Shown here: positions 18,510 through 27,043 of the stretch, in pieces
How the letters are laid out: each line of letters starts with the position of its first letter
How positions within the stretch are numbered: the first letter of the stretch is position 1
DNA from: Bin52 sp965243345
GTDB lineage: Bacteria > Pseudomonadota > Alphaproteobacteria > Thalassobaculales > Thalassobaculaceae
Assembly (NCBI GenBank): GCA_965243345.1
Contig: CBDEUR010000003.1
Coordinates: forward strand, 4,340,001 to 4,404,000
Length of the DNA stretch: 64,000 nt
Reading direction: 5' to 3'
Made by a program: the position numbers and the translations under genes
Notes under the pieces: model-generated
Told to the model about the DNA's origin: nothing
What the model saw: only the letters and a program-made list of their open reading frames with translations
Databases searched by the model: none

Positions 18510-20669
18510 TTACCGCACGCCGATTACCTGGTGGACATACTTGTCGCTCAAACACTCCAGTCCGAGCGTCGCGTCTCCTGCCCGGTCCAGACGCAGGTCG
18601 TCGAAGACCACGCCGCCGGAGACAGTCGAGACCACGTGCGACGCCATGGCGATCGACTCCCTGCCGCCGCCGTCGGTCGAGACCGACGTCGTCGCTCCGG
18701 TGCTGGGATTGACCGAGACCAGCGACGACCCGCCCTGCTGACCGCCGCTTGCCCTGTTGATCATGGCGTAGAGTGTCCCGTCGTGGGACGTCATGCCGAT
18801 GCCCTTGACCTGGCTGTCGTCTCCGGTGAAGTCCTGCTCTCTCCCGAGGGTGGCGATGGCACCGCTGGCCGGGGTCAGGGTCCAGAACTGCACCGCACCA
18901 GTGTTTCGTCGCGACGTGGCCATGTAGACAGCGCCGCCGTGCGATGCGGCACCGACAGCTTCAAGCTGCCCGCCGATCTGCAGGCCTCCCAGCACACGCA
19001 CGCTCTGGGCGTAGCGGCTCTCGAGATTGAAGTGATAGAGGGTTACCCCGTTCGCGCTGCTGTTGGTGAGCAGCACGAACAGCTGGTCGTCGTGCGAGAA
19101 CAACGCGGCCGCGCCGCCGTTCGGGTTGGTCTGCCCGAACGAAATCCCGGTGGTGACGAGCGTGATGCTCGGACCGGATGGATCGACCTGGTACAGGTCG
19201 ACCGACCCGCCGGACAGCCGCAGCGCGAGCGCATAGAGCACTCCGTCGTGTTCCGTCATGCCGACGCCTTCGAGCGCGCTGTTGAACGGCAGCTCGATGG
19301 CTCCGCCCAGCGTCGACCAGGTGTTCTGTGCCACATCGTACTGGCGCAGGTTCACGTGCCTGGTGGTCCTGGCGCCCACCAGGGCGTAGAGCCCGCGCGT
19401 GGCCTGTCCGGTTCTCTGGGTAATCGCCGAGCGCGGGACCTTGACGACCTGGTCGTATTTGCCGCTGTCAGGGCCGACCAGCAGCTCGAGCCACCGGAAC
19501 CCGTCCAGGTTTGCCGAGAGCGCCTGCGTTCGCCGTGTCACGCCCGACAGGCTGATCGCGGATGCGAGCACGCCGTCCCGGCCGGCGTTGTCGAGTGCCG
19601 CCTTCACGCCGGCCGGCGTGACTGCCCGGTCGGTGTCGGTCCCGGTCTGCGCTTCGGCCGTGGTCGCCAGCTCGACCAGCCCGGTCCTGGTTTCTGTCGC
19701 GGTGCGCGACGCAAGCGACGCCGGCGTCACCGCGCGTGCGCCATCGGTGCCTGCCTGTGTCTCGGCGTCGGTCGCGAGCTCGACGATGCCTTTGGTGTCG
19801 GTCGTGGCGTCGCCCGGCGCGGACGGTATGTTGATGTCGCCGATCCGCGCCTCGAGCCCGGCCGGTGTCACCGCGCGCGAACTGTCGGAGCCTGCCCTCG
19901 CCTCGGCCGCGGTCGCAAGCTCGACCAGCCCCTTCCTGCTCGTCGTCGCGGTGCGCGACGCCAGTCCCTGCGGCGTGACCGCGCGCGCACTGTCGGACCC
20001 GGTCTGGGTTTCGGCATTGGTCGCGAGCTCGACGATGCCGCGCCTGGTCGTCGATGCGTTCGGTGGTGCGACCGCCGTGGGGATATCGCCGATGCGCGCC
20101 TCGAGGCCTGCCGGCGTCACAGCCCGCTCGCTGTCGGAGCCTGCCCGGGCCTCGGCCGCGGTCGCAAGCTCGATGATGCCGCGCTGTGTCGTGGTGGCGT
20201 GATCGGTCTCCAGCACCACGTTGTCCGGCACCCCGATCGCGATGTTGAGCGCCGGTGTCACGGTGATCGCGGCGCTCGAGTTCTCGATGGCGACGACGCC
20301 GGCGACGACCAGGGCGGTGTCGTTGGCGGCACTCGCCAGCGCGCCCTGCGCGTTCTCGGCGACCCAGTAGGCGAACAGGAACGCGGATCCGTCGTCGCCG
20401 ATGCGCGCGAACAGTCCCACCTCGGTGACGATGAAGTTCTCGGTCGGCTCGTAATCGGCGCGGATCGCGATCCGGGTGTCGCCGCTGGCCTGCCCGGTGA
20501 GTGCCACCGACATCTTCTGGTCGATGAGTGCTGTGCGCGCGCTCTGGTCGCCGGTTGCCGTGCCGGCGCCGATCGCGAGCGTGCGGAACTGCACCGCCTC
20601 GGTGCCGACATTGTCCGCATCCGCGATCGCGGCCAGCCCGGCGGCGGTGACGGCGAGATGCATCGTCAT
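18510..20669 (-). CDS. Tail fibre protein (P2 gpH-type N-terminus, repeat shaft, propeller-like tip)
   Basis: A 719-residue protein. Residues 1-150 match the P2-type tail-collar fibre attachment region (FRTLAIGAGTA, ADYEPTENFIVTEVGLFA). Five tandem repeats of the type G-I/L-V/I-E-L-A-T-x-A-E-x-x-x-G-(S/T)-D-x-x-R-A-V-T-P follow, a known trimeric fibre shaft motif. The C-terminal 330 residues are rich in short repeats (S/T-x-H-D-G-x-L-Y-A), suggesting a beta-propeller or kelch-like receptor-binding head. No separate fibre-assembly gene G was found next to it. It overlaps the gpI gene by 4 bases. Confidence 0.85.
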   Translation of the reverse strand: MTMHLAVTAAGLAAIADADNVGTEAVQFRTLAIGAGTATGDQSARTALIDQKMSVALTGQASGDTRIAIRADYEPTENFIVTEVGLFARIGDDGSAFLFAYWVAENAQGALASAANDTALVVAGVVAIENSSAAITVTPALNIAIGVPDNVVLETDHATTTQRGIIELATAAEARAGSDSERAVTPAGLEARIGDIPTAVAPPNASTTRRGIVELATNAETQTGSDSARAVTPQGLASRTATTSRKGLVELATAAEARAGSDSSRAVTPAGLEARIGDINIPSAPGDATTDTKGIVELATDAETQAGTDGARAVTPASLASRTATETRTGLVELATTAEAQTGTDTDRAVTPAGVKAALDNAGRDGVLASAISLSGVTRRTQALSANLDGFRWLELLVGPDSGKYDQVVKVPRSAITQRTGQATRGLYALVGARTTRHVNLRQYDVAQNTWSTLGGAIELPFNSALEGVGMTEHDGVLYALALRLSGGSVDLYQVDPSGPSITLVTTGISFGQTNPNGGAAALFSHDDQLFVLLTNSSANGVTLYHFNLESRYAQSVRVLGGLQIGGQLEAVGAASHGGAVYMATSRRNTGAVQFWTLTPASGAIATLGREQDFTGDDSQVKGIGMTSHDGTLYAMINRASGGQQGGSSLVSVNPSTGATTSVSTDGGGRESIAMASHVVSTVSGGVVFDDLRLDRAGDATLGLECLSDKYVHQVIGVR

Positions 20670-21208
20670 GCCGCGTCCTCGTCGATCGTGAGCGCGATGT
20701 CGGCGATCTGCATGCCGGTGGCCGCGACGCCGATGAAGATGTCGGTCTCACCCAGCGAGGAGCTGACCGCGAGGCTGAAGTGGGTCGAGAACCGCTTGGC
20801 GTCCTCGATGTACTGCCTGATCGTCGCGGTGTCGGTGGTCCCGAGCAGGTCGTTGCTGTTGAGCACCTCCACGCTGATCGTGTGCGCGGTCCCGCCCGGG
20901 CGCTCGATCAGGTTGAACACGGCACCGATATCCTGGAGCGCCTGCCTGACGGCCGCGACGGTGCCGCGCTGGCGGTGGTAGCGGATCGCGTCGGCGACCA
21001 CCTGGCGGCGCACCGCCTCGGGCCAGTCCGGATCCCAGCGGCGCACGCCCAGCGCCCAGGCGAGGAACGGCAGCACGACGGCCGGGCAGGTCTCCGGGCG
21101 CCACAGCCGGTCGATCGGCACGTCGCGGCCGTCCTCGTAGTGTGCCATCGAATGCTCGAGGTCGACCTCGAGCCGCGACGCGTTCGGCGGCAGCAGGGCC
21201 TCGACCAT
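20666..21208 (-). CDS. Tail protein I (P2 gpI-like baseplate protein)
   Basis: A 180-residue baseplate wedge component. LLPPNASRLEVDLEHSMA at the start and CPAVVLPFLAWALGVRRWDPDW (with the conserved W..D..W) identify it. ATG 21208 overlaps the stop of gpJ (TGATG). The order J-I-H is that of P2. Confidence 0.92.
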   Translation of the reverse strand: MVEALLPPNASRLEVDLEHSMAHYEDGRDVPIDRLWRPETCPAVVLPFLAWALGVRRWDPDWPEAVRRQVVADAIRYHRQRGTVAAVRQALQDIGAVFNLIERPGGTAHTISVEVLNSNDLLGTTDTATIRQYIEDAKRFSTHFSLAVSSSLGETDIFIGVAATGMQIADIALTIDEDAA

Positions 21209-22491
21209 CAGGCGACACTCACGGTCACGGCAAGCCCGTCGGCAGGTGCCGCGGCCGGGCTCCGGTAGCCGGTGATGTCGAGCGTGGCATTCACGATCTC
21301 CCTGGGAATGACCTCGAGCGTGACGGCATCGCCATCGGAGATGGTGCCGACGGTGACAATGGTGGAGGTGTTGATGACCAGGGAACCCGGGGTTGGAATG
21401 GGTGCAGTCGAACTGATCGTGGCGTGGCTGTAGTTGCTCGCGTCCTTGACCACCCGGACGGTTGCGCCGTGGCCGACGAAAGCCGCGTCGATCGCCGCCT
21501 TCTCGCTGGCGAGGTAGGAGATCACGAGGCGGCTGGTGCTGATCTGCACGTCGCCGGGGTCGGTGCCGTCGTCGTCGCGCGTGTAGCCGGTGAACCGGAG
21601 CGCGCCGTCGATCGACGCGGGTTTCGCCGGCCACGGCGCAGCGGTCCCCTGCCAGGTGGTGGGAATGGCAAGCGCGGAGGCGGCGAAGTCGATCTCGTCG
21701 GCGTCGTACTCGGCCGCGCCGTCGAAGCGGAACTCGACGGTGGCGTCGATCACGCCGGCCACGTGGGCGGCCGCGAAGATCGCCGACTTGTAGACCACGG
21801 CGCCGACCTCGTGGCGCGAGAGCAGGTATTTCAGGATCGCCGCCTCGGCCGCGGCCTGCACGATGGTCCGGTCCGGACCGGTGCCCACCGTGATCGCGAC
21901 GACGACCTGGTAGACGATGTTCCGCCCGGCGCTGACGGTCACGGTATCGGTGAGCGGGCGCACGGTCACGTCGGAGAGTGCGTCGGTGACCGTGGCAATC
22001 AGCGCCGCATCGGGCAGCCCGTCGTCATTGTCCCCGCCGAGCACCACCAGGTTGACCGCACCCGGCGTCGGCGTCGTGATCCGCACCGACTTGACCCGCG
22101 GATCGGCCGAGAGCGCGTGGAACTCGTAGGTCCCGCGCGGGCCGGCGACGGACAGCGCCTCGAGCGAGAGCCGGAAGCGGCGCAGCAGCAGCTCGTCGCT
22201 CTCGCCGTCACGGCGCGCGACGTCGGTGAGTGCGACCAGATGCTCGAGGTCGGACCCCCTGGCAAAGGCGAGCATCACCGCCTTGGCCGCCTCGTTGATG
22301 CGCCAGCGCAGCAGGGTCTCGCGGTAGGACGCAACCTCGAGCAGCTTGAGCGCCGGGTCGGACTCGACGAAGGCGTCGAACTGCGGGTAGCGCGCGCGGA
22401 AGTCGGCCATGATCTCGGCGAGCACGTCTTCGTAGTCGAGCGCCTCGACCACGTTCGGCGCCGGCAGTTGGGAGAGATCGATGTCGGGCAT
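21208..22491 (-). CDS. Baseplate assembly protein J (P2 gpJ-like)
   Basis: A 427-residue wedge protein. Hallmarks are IDLSQLPAPNVVEALDYEDVLAEI, YPQFDAFVESDPALKLLEV, and RRFRLSLEALSVAGPRGTYEFHALS followed by VKSV...TPTPGAVNLVVL. It is about 125 residues longer than P2 gpJ (302). The extra material lies in the C-terminal half, after about residue 270, and is beta-rich. It could be an insertion domain on the baseplate periphery, which is inference. Confidence 0.92.
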   Translation of the reverse strand: MPDIDLSQLPAPNVVEALDYEDVLAEIMADFRARYPQFDAFVESDPALKLLEVASYRETLLRWRINEAAKAVMLAFARGSDLEHLVALTDVARRDGESDELLLRRFRLSLEALSVAGPRGTYEFHALSADPRVKSVRITTPTPGAVNLVVLGGDNDDGLPDAALIATVTDALSDVTVRPLTDTVTVSAGRNIVYQVVVAITVGTGPDRTIVQAAAEAAILKYLLSRHEVGAVVYKSAIFAAAHVAGVIDATVEFRFDGAAEYDADEIDFAASALAIPTTWQGTAAPWPAKPASIDGALRFTGYTRDDDGTDPGDVQISTSRLVISYLASEKAAIDAAFVGHGATVRVVKDASNYSHATISSTAPIPTPGSLVINTSTIVTVGTISDGDAVTLEVIPREIVNATLDITGYRSPAAAPADGLAVTVSVA

Positions 22492-22826
22492 CAGACCACG
22501 ACTCCGCTCACCGAGAGCGGCACGCCCTCGGGCACGTAGACGCCCTCGAGGTCGATGGTGACGTGCCCGGAGGTGGCCGCGCCGACCAGGATGCGGGTGA
22601 TGCGGTAGCGCGGCTCCCAGCGGTCGATCGCCTCGGCGGTGGCCGCGACCATCGCGGCGATGGTCTCCGCGTTGAGCGGGTGGTCGACGAGCTCGAACAG
22701 GCGCGAGCCGTAGGTCCGGCGCATCACCCTGCTGCCGAGCGGCGTGGTCAGGATGTCGCGGATCGACTGGCGCAGGTGCGTGCGCCCTTCCGATGGCCGT
22801 CCCGTGCTGGCGTCGACGCCCTGCAT
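22491..22826 (-). CDS. Baseplate assembly protein W (P2 gpW / T4 gp25-like)
   Basis: A 111-residue protein. LRQSIRDILTTPLGSRVMRRTYGSRLFELVDHP is the gp25-like signature (I-x-x-I-L-x-T-P-x-G-x-R-x-x-x-x-x-x-G). It links sheath and baseplate wedge. ATG 22826 is preferred because it follows the stop of the small upstream gene by 2 bases; longer starts would overlap that gene. Confidence 0.88.
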   Translation of the reverse strand: MQGVDASTGRPSEGRTHLRQSIRDILTTPLGSRVMRRTYGSRLFELVDHPLNAETIAAMVAATAEAIDRWEPRYRITRILVGAATSGHVTIDLEGVYVPEGVPLSVSGVVV

Positions 22827-22830
22827 GCGA

Positions 22831-23019
22831 TCAGGTCCGGGCCTTCCGTGAGCGTGCGTTCGGGCGCTTCTCGGCATCCTCGGCCGGCGCCGGCTCGATC
22901 CAGCCGCGCAGGTCCGGATAGCGCGCGGCGCGTTCGCTCAGCGTGATCCGCTGGCCGGTGCGCACCGGGCGCGGCTGGCCGGTGATCACGCAGTTCCGCG
23001 TGGCGATGTAGTCAGGCAT
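22831..23019 (-). CDS. Small hypothetical phage protein in the baseplate operon
   Basis: A 62-residue basic protein (IATRNCVITGQPRPVRTGQRITLS...). The strong ribosome site GAGGAGGAACAC directly precedes ATG 23019. It lies between the PAAR and W genes. Similar tiny genes occur at this place in Mu/P2-like phages, but no function is known. Confidence 0.65.
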   Translation of the reverse strand: MPDYIATRNCVITGQPRPVRTGQRITLSERAARYPDLRGWIEPAPAEDAEKRPNARSRKART

Positions 23020-23031
23020 GTGTTCCTCCTC

Positions 23032-23307
23032 TCATGACGAAATCACCCAGCTGCTGCCGGTGGACGTGTGGCCGCAGGATGCGGCATCGCCCTCCCGGCA
23101 GATCGGGATGCCGTCGATCTTCACCCAGCTGCTGGCGCCGACCATGACAGCCGAGCAGTGCACGGGCACGCGCGGGCACGGCGGGTGGCTCTGGACCGCG
23201 TCGCCGCGAACCACGACCTTGTCCCCGCCGATCTTGACCCAGTCCTGGCCGCCGCCGAGCTGGGTGCCGCCGGCGGTGTCAGAGCCCACGCGCGCGACGC
23301 CCGGCAT
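23032..23307 (-). CDS. PAAR-domain spike-tip protein
   Basis: A 91-residue protein built of PAAR-type repeats: PGVARVGSDTAGG, WVKIGGDKVVVRGDAVQSHPPC, then CSAVMVGASSWVKIDGIPICREGDAASCGH. PAAR proteins form the sharpened metal-binding tip on the gpV spike of contractile tails. The His/Cys residues near HPPC and CGH are candidate metal ligands. It overlaps the gpV stop (TGATG), which fits spike and tip being made together. Confidence 0.92.
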   Translation of the reverse strand: MPGVARVGSDTAGGTQLGGGQDWVKIGGDKVVVRGDAVQSHPPCPRVPVHCSAVMVGASSWVKIDGIPICREGDAASCGHTSTGSSWVISS

Positions 23308-23822
23308 CACGCCGTCCCCCAGGTCTGGGTTCCGGACGGGGTGACCAGCGTCATGCCGTCGGCCTCGAGCGTGAGCCGGGTGTTGTTGATGGTCATGACG
23401 ATCTCGCCGTCGTCGGGCAGGGTCACCCGCCAGCGGTGGTTCTCGCGGTCGTACTCGAAGACGGCGCCGTCGGAGTGCCTGGAGACGCGCTTGTCCGCCG
23501 TGTCCGCCGGCGCCGGGCGCTCGTCGCTGTAGAGTGCCGGCAGCGCCATCGCCTGGGTGAGCTCGCCGGACGGTGCCAGCAGGACCACCTGCTCGCCTTC
23601 CTCCGGCGCCCACCAGGTGCTGTCGGGTCCGGCGCGCGCGGTCAGCCACGGGATCGGTGCGGTCAGGATCGGCTGGCCGTCCTCGTCGGTGTCGTAGGCG
23701 ACCCGGACCCGGTAGTTCTCGGCGTCGAGCTCGGCGACGGTGCCCTCGCGGACCACGTTCGCGAGCCGGCGTGCGAGCTCGAGCAGCTCGAAGCCCTCGT
23801 CGACGTGCCTGGGCGCGAGCAT
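23307..23822 (-). CDS. Baseplate spike protein V (P2 gpV-like)
   Basis: A 171-residue spike protein. It has an N-terminal helix (FELLELARRLANVVREGTVAELDAENYRVRV) and an OB-fold (PIPWLTARAGPDSTWWAPEEGEQVVLLAPSG), followed by a beta-prism stretch (AVFEYDRENHRWRVTLP...ITLEADGMTL-like repeats). The spike pierces the outer membrane. ATG 23822 overlaps the previous stop (TGATG). Confidence 0.9.
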   Translation of the reverse strand: MLAPRHVDEGFELLELARRLANVVREGTVAELDAENYRVRVAYDTDEDGQPILTAPIPWLTARAGPDSTWWAPEEGEQVVLLAPSGELTQAMALPALYSDERPAPADTADKRVSRHSDGAVFEYDRENHRWRVTLPDDGEIVMTINNTRLTLEADGMTLVTPSGTQTWGTA

Positions 23823-24472
23823 CAGTCTTCCCTTGCCAGCGGCTCGGGATCGCCGCCCTGCAGACTGACGCAGAGCTCCTCGAACCGGTAGTCCGGGCAG
23901 GGATCGGGCTCGACGCCGCGCACGAGCCGGCTGGTGCGGTATTCGTCGCGCCACCACACGCGCCCGGAGCCGTCGTCGATCGCCTCGAGGCGCCCGCGCA
24001 CCAGCACCAGCGGCGACCAGCGCTCGACGGCGCGTTCCGCCGGCGTCGGTCCGGTCAGGCGGCGGAAGACCGCGTCCATCATCACCGTGCCGCGCCCGAA
24101 GCGCTCGCCCTCCGGCGGCCAGCCGAGCAGGACCCTGCGCACGCCCGTGAGCAGCGGTGTCAGCCGGTCCTCGGTGGCCCCGGTCTTTCCCCCCGGGTCG
24201 TTCGCCGCGCTCACGCACAGCAGCACCGCGACGGTGGAGGTGTGGCGCTGGACCACGATCTCGTCATCGTCCTCGTCGAGCGGGGCGCTGAACTCGTCGC
24301 TGACTACCATGGCGCCGACGACCGGCGTGCGCGGCAGGGTGCGGCGCGCGCCGGTCAGCTGCAGCAGGCTCACCACCTGCTCGACCGTGAAATCCCCCGC
24401 CTCGCCGCGCGCCATGATCCGCGCGCGCACCAGGTCGGCCAGGCCGAGCGAGGAGCGGGGATCGGTGGACAT
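23822..24472 (-). CDS. Mu gp37-like tail terminator / tail-completion protein
   Basis: A 216-residue protein placed directly after the DUF1320 gene, the position of Mu gp37 (DUF1834). RRTLPRTPVVGAMVVSDEFSAPLD and RRVLLGWPPEGERFGRG resemble phage tail terminators that cap the tail at the head-tail joint. It is 1 base from the upstream gene. Confidence 0.65.
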   Translation of the reverse strand: MSTDPRSSLGLADLVRARIMARGEAGDFTVEQVVSLLQLTGARRTLPRTPVVGAMVVSDEFSAPLDEDDDEIVVQRHTSTVAVLLCVSAANDPGGKTGATEDRLTPLLTGVRRVLLGWPPEGERFGRGTVMMDAVFRRLTGPTPAERAVERWSPLVLVRGRLEAIDDGSGRVWWRDEYRTSRLVRGVEPDPCPDYRFEELCVSLQGGDPEPLARED

Positions 24473-24473
24473 G

Positions 24474-24872
24474 TCAGAACTGCTCCATGCCCTTGCCGCC
24501 GAAAATCCGCGGCCTGGATGCGGTCTCGCCGAGTGTCAGGCGGTCCGCCTGCTCGCCGCCGGCGGTCTGGAGCACCATGGTCTCGCGGGCGAGGTTGACC
24601 AGCATGCGCCGCGCTTCCTTCGCGGCGTCCTCGACCCGCTCGGGCGCGACCTCGTCGTAGCAGAGGTAGCGCGCGAGGTCGCAGCAGATGCGGACCAGCA
24701 GCGGGCTCGCCGCTTCCTCCGCCGCGAGCGGGAGCTCGTAGCGCACCGCGAGGTAGCCATCCATCTCGAGCGTCGCGTCGGTGAGCGCGGCCGCGATCCG
24801 CGCGGTCCCGAGCACGGCAACCTCGTCGGCGCCGAAGCGTGTCTCCATGTTCGCCTGGGTGGCGTAGGTCAT
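24474..24872 (-). CDS. Mu gp36-like head-tail connector (DUF1320)
   Basis: A 132-residue protein that opens TYATQANMETRFGADEVAVL and continues ALTDATLEMDGYLAVRYELPL and ICCDLARYLCYD, the DUF1320 consensus. It is predicted to join head and tail (an HK97 gp6-like connector). It overlaps the preceding gene by 4 bases (ATGA). Confidence 0.88.
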   Translation of the reverse strand: MTYATQANMETRFGADEVAVLGTARIAAALTDATLEMDGYLAVRYELPLAAEEAASPLLVRICCDLARYLCYDEVAPERVEDAAKEARRMLVNLARETMVLQTAGGEQADRLTLGETASRPRIFGGKGMEQF

Positions 24873-26221
24873 TGCGCGGCCTCGAGCTCCGCGAGCCGCG
24901 CGACCTCGGCCCAGTCGCCGGCCTCGATGGCGGCGGCCATGACGTCGGGGATCTTGGCCCGTGCCACCCTCTCGGCGGGAACGGGCCCGACCGGTATGAC
25001 GATCTCCCCGTCAGGCCGCGCCCTGCGTGCGGTCCCCAGTCGCACCCGGTCCGGATTGTAGAACCAGGCGAGTACGTCTCCGGTGTCGGGGTGCCTCCAG
25101 ACGTCACCCTTCGAGGTCTCGACGGGAGCAGGCCATGCCGCATACCCGTTCGACCGGTACCAGTCCTCGGCCTCGTCGAGCGTCCAGATCGGCAGGTCGT
25201 CGGTCAGCTGGTTCTCGATGTGGTCGGGCGCGCGCGGCTCGCCTGCCCGCACCGCCTGCTCGAAGGCATCGCTCGGCGGCGCGGTCTCTTCGATCGACAG
25301 GTCGAACTTGCCGATCGGACCGCCGTCGCTCGGAGTCCATTGGTGGCTCATCACCGGCTGCCACTCGACCGGCACCGTGGCCGCAGCGGGCGGGCGGCTG
25401 TCCCAGGACAGTGTCATTTCTGCCGGAGGGGCGCCCGGCCGGTCGCGGTCGAAACGCAGCCCGGTCCAGCCCGCCAAGCGCTTCGCACCGCCGCGCACCT
25501 GCGGCTTGCCGCGACCCTTCCACGAGGCGGGCACCTCGAAGGTGACCGAGCCTGGTCCGGCGTCGCCGTCGCGCTTCTGCGAGGCCTCGAAGCCGTGGGA
25601 GACCAGCCAGTCCCTCACCTCGTCATCGCCCATGCGGGTGAACTGGCGCACGAAGCGGTCCTTGTCCTTGTGCAGCGTGTCGAGGTCGAAGCCGAGGCTG
25701 CCGATCACGTTGATGGCCTCCTGGACCTCGCGGGTCTTGCGTTCCGGCTTGCCGGCCCAGGCGAGGACGCTGCGCTGCGGCTCCGGCACCGCATCGCTGA
25801 TGACGGACTCCGACCACTGGTTCTGCCCGGAGCCGTAGTAGGCGCGCCACGCCTCGGTCCCCGGCCCGGCGGCGTCGGCCTCCTCCTGCATTTTGCGCAG
25901 CCTGGTTCGCCAGTCCCGGCTCTCGACATCGGCCGGCCACCCGCCGTTGTGCTCGATCGGGTTGAGCCACTCGCGCCGGTAGTCGACGCAGGGCCTGGCG
26001 GTGTGAATGCCCATCTCCTCGACCAGGCGGCTGTAGTGCAACCGGTGCTCGGCGATGTAGTCGCGCTGTGCGAGCGTCCATTCCTGGAGGATCACCGGCA
26101 TGTGGCGCGGGTGCGCGGCCGCGTAGGCCTCCTCGTAGCGGGTGGCCGGATAGTCGCCGCCGTCCTCCTGGCGCTTCACGCGCTGCGCGCCGTCCGCGAT
26201 CTTCTCGTTGAGGTGCCCCAT
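24869..26221 (-). CDS. Hypothetical phage protein, fibre-adjacent
   Basis: A 450-residue soluble protein with no domain I recognise. It is rich in Trp, Asp and Arg and has no signal peptide or membrane segment. AAGGAAG precedes ATG 26221. It is coupled to the DUF1320 gene downstream and follows a 267-residue unknown. Its place between fibre genes and connector genes marks it as part of an inserted block. A role in fibre assembly or host range is only a guess. Confidence 0.6.
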   Translation of the reverse strand: MGHLNEKIADGAQRVKRQEDGGDYPATRYEEAYAAAHPRHMPVILQEWTLAQRDYIAEHRLHYSRLVEEMGIHTARPCVDYRREWLNPIEHNGGWPADVESRDWRTRLRKMQEEADAAGPGTEAWRAYYGSGQNQWSESVISDAVPEPQRSVLAWAGKPERKTREVQEAINVIGSLGFDLDTLHKDKDRFVRQFTRMGDDEVRDWLVSHGFEASQKRDGDAGPGSVTFEVPASWKGRGKPQVRGGAKRLAGWTGLRFDRDRPGAPPAEMTLSWDSRPPAAATVPVEWQPVMSHQWTPSDGGPIGKFDLSIEETAPPSDAFEQAVRAGEPRAPDHIENQLTDDLPIWTLDEAEDWYRSNGYAAWPAPVETSKGDVWRHPDTGDVLAWFYNPDRVRLGTARRARPDGEIVIPVGPVPAERVARAKIPDVMAAAIEAGDWAEVARLAELEAAQ

Positions 26222-26231
26222 CTTGCTTCCT

Positions 26232-27035
26232 TCACGTTGTCTGCTTGAAGGTGTAGGCCGATTCCGCCAGGTCGCCGACGGTCAGCTTGCGTTTCTTCTT
26301 CGGCCCGATCGTCACCCGCACGGTCTCGGTGCCATTGTCAGCGACCTTGATGATCTGAAGCTTCTTCACCGTGTCGACGTTTTCCACCATCACAGCTTCG
26401 GTGCCGTAGGCGGTTTCGCCCTTCTTGGCGGTGGTCTCGCGCTTCAGATACTTCACGCCGAGAGTGAGAGCGGATGCGGTGTAGCCGCGCTTCTCGCTCT
26501 TGTGCAGGTGATGCGAATGACGAGCAGGGCTGTCGTGGAACAGGCAATATTCCGTTTGCACGGCGTGAACCTTGGCCTCGACAGTGACGACATCCTCCGG
26601 GAAGCTCGCCAGAAGGACGTTGTTCTTCGCCCTCTGTTCCTCAAACGACAGGGCCGACCACGCATCATTGGGGTGCTTCTGATCGAACGCGATCGCAAGC
26701 GGCGTGATGAGCCGCCAGTCCAGATCAGTGCAAAGGACCCCCGACTCAATCAGCTTGCGTTCAAACGCGCTGTCCGGCAGTCCGTCCGGGCTCTTGGCAC
26801 TGACGTACTGCAACACCGCGCCTCCGGACGCGTTCCAGTCTAGCCCCGCGTTTTGGTGTTCGAGGTCAAGCAAACGCAAGTTCAGCTCGTATCGCTCCCA
26901 GTCCGCGCGGATTGCGACGTCGTCAGGGAACAGCCGCCTCAGATGACGCAGCAACGCAGGCCCGTCACGGACGTGCTCGGCGACCGTAAACGCCTTTTCG
27001 GAAATATCGTATCCAATGTGCTGGCGGTCCGGCAT
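26232..27035 (-). CDS. Hypothetical phage protein, fibre-adjacent
   Basis: A 267-residue protein that begins MPDRQHIGYDISEKAFTVAE, with no recognised domain. The middle has a His cluster (HDSPARHSHHLHK), and a lysine-rich PKKKRKL lies near the C-terminus. It follows the 1088-residue fibre gene by 8 bases, so it belongs to the same operon. Base composition across this gene and the fibre is visibly less GC-rich than the tail operon, suggesting separate acquisition. Confidence 0.6.
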   Translation of the reverse strand: MPDRQHIGYDISEKAFTVAEHVRDGPALLRHLRRLFPDDVAIRADWERYELNLRLLDLEHQNAGLDWNASGGAVLQYVSAKSPDGLPDSAFERKLIESGVLCTDLDWRLITPLAIAFDQKHPNDAWSALSFEEQRAKNNVLLASFPEDVVTVEAKVHAVQTEYCLFHDSPARHSHHLHKSEKRGYTASALTLGVKYLKRETTAKKGETAYGTEAVMVENVDTVKKLQIIKVADNGTETVRVTIGPKKKRKLTVGDLAESAYTFKQTT

Positions 27036-27043
27036 CTTGCCCC

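Noticed and set aside
17118..20981. Very long + strand open frame (about 1290 codons)
   Set aside because: It is antisense to the sheath and fibre genes, which have clear family matches and ribosome sites. Long antisense frames are expected at this GC content.
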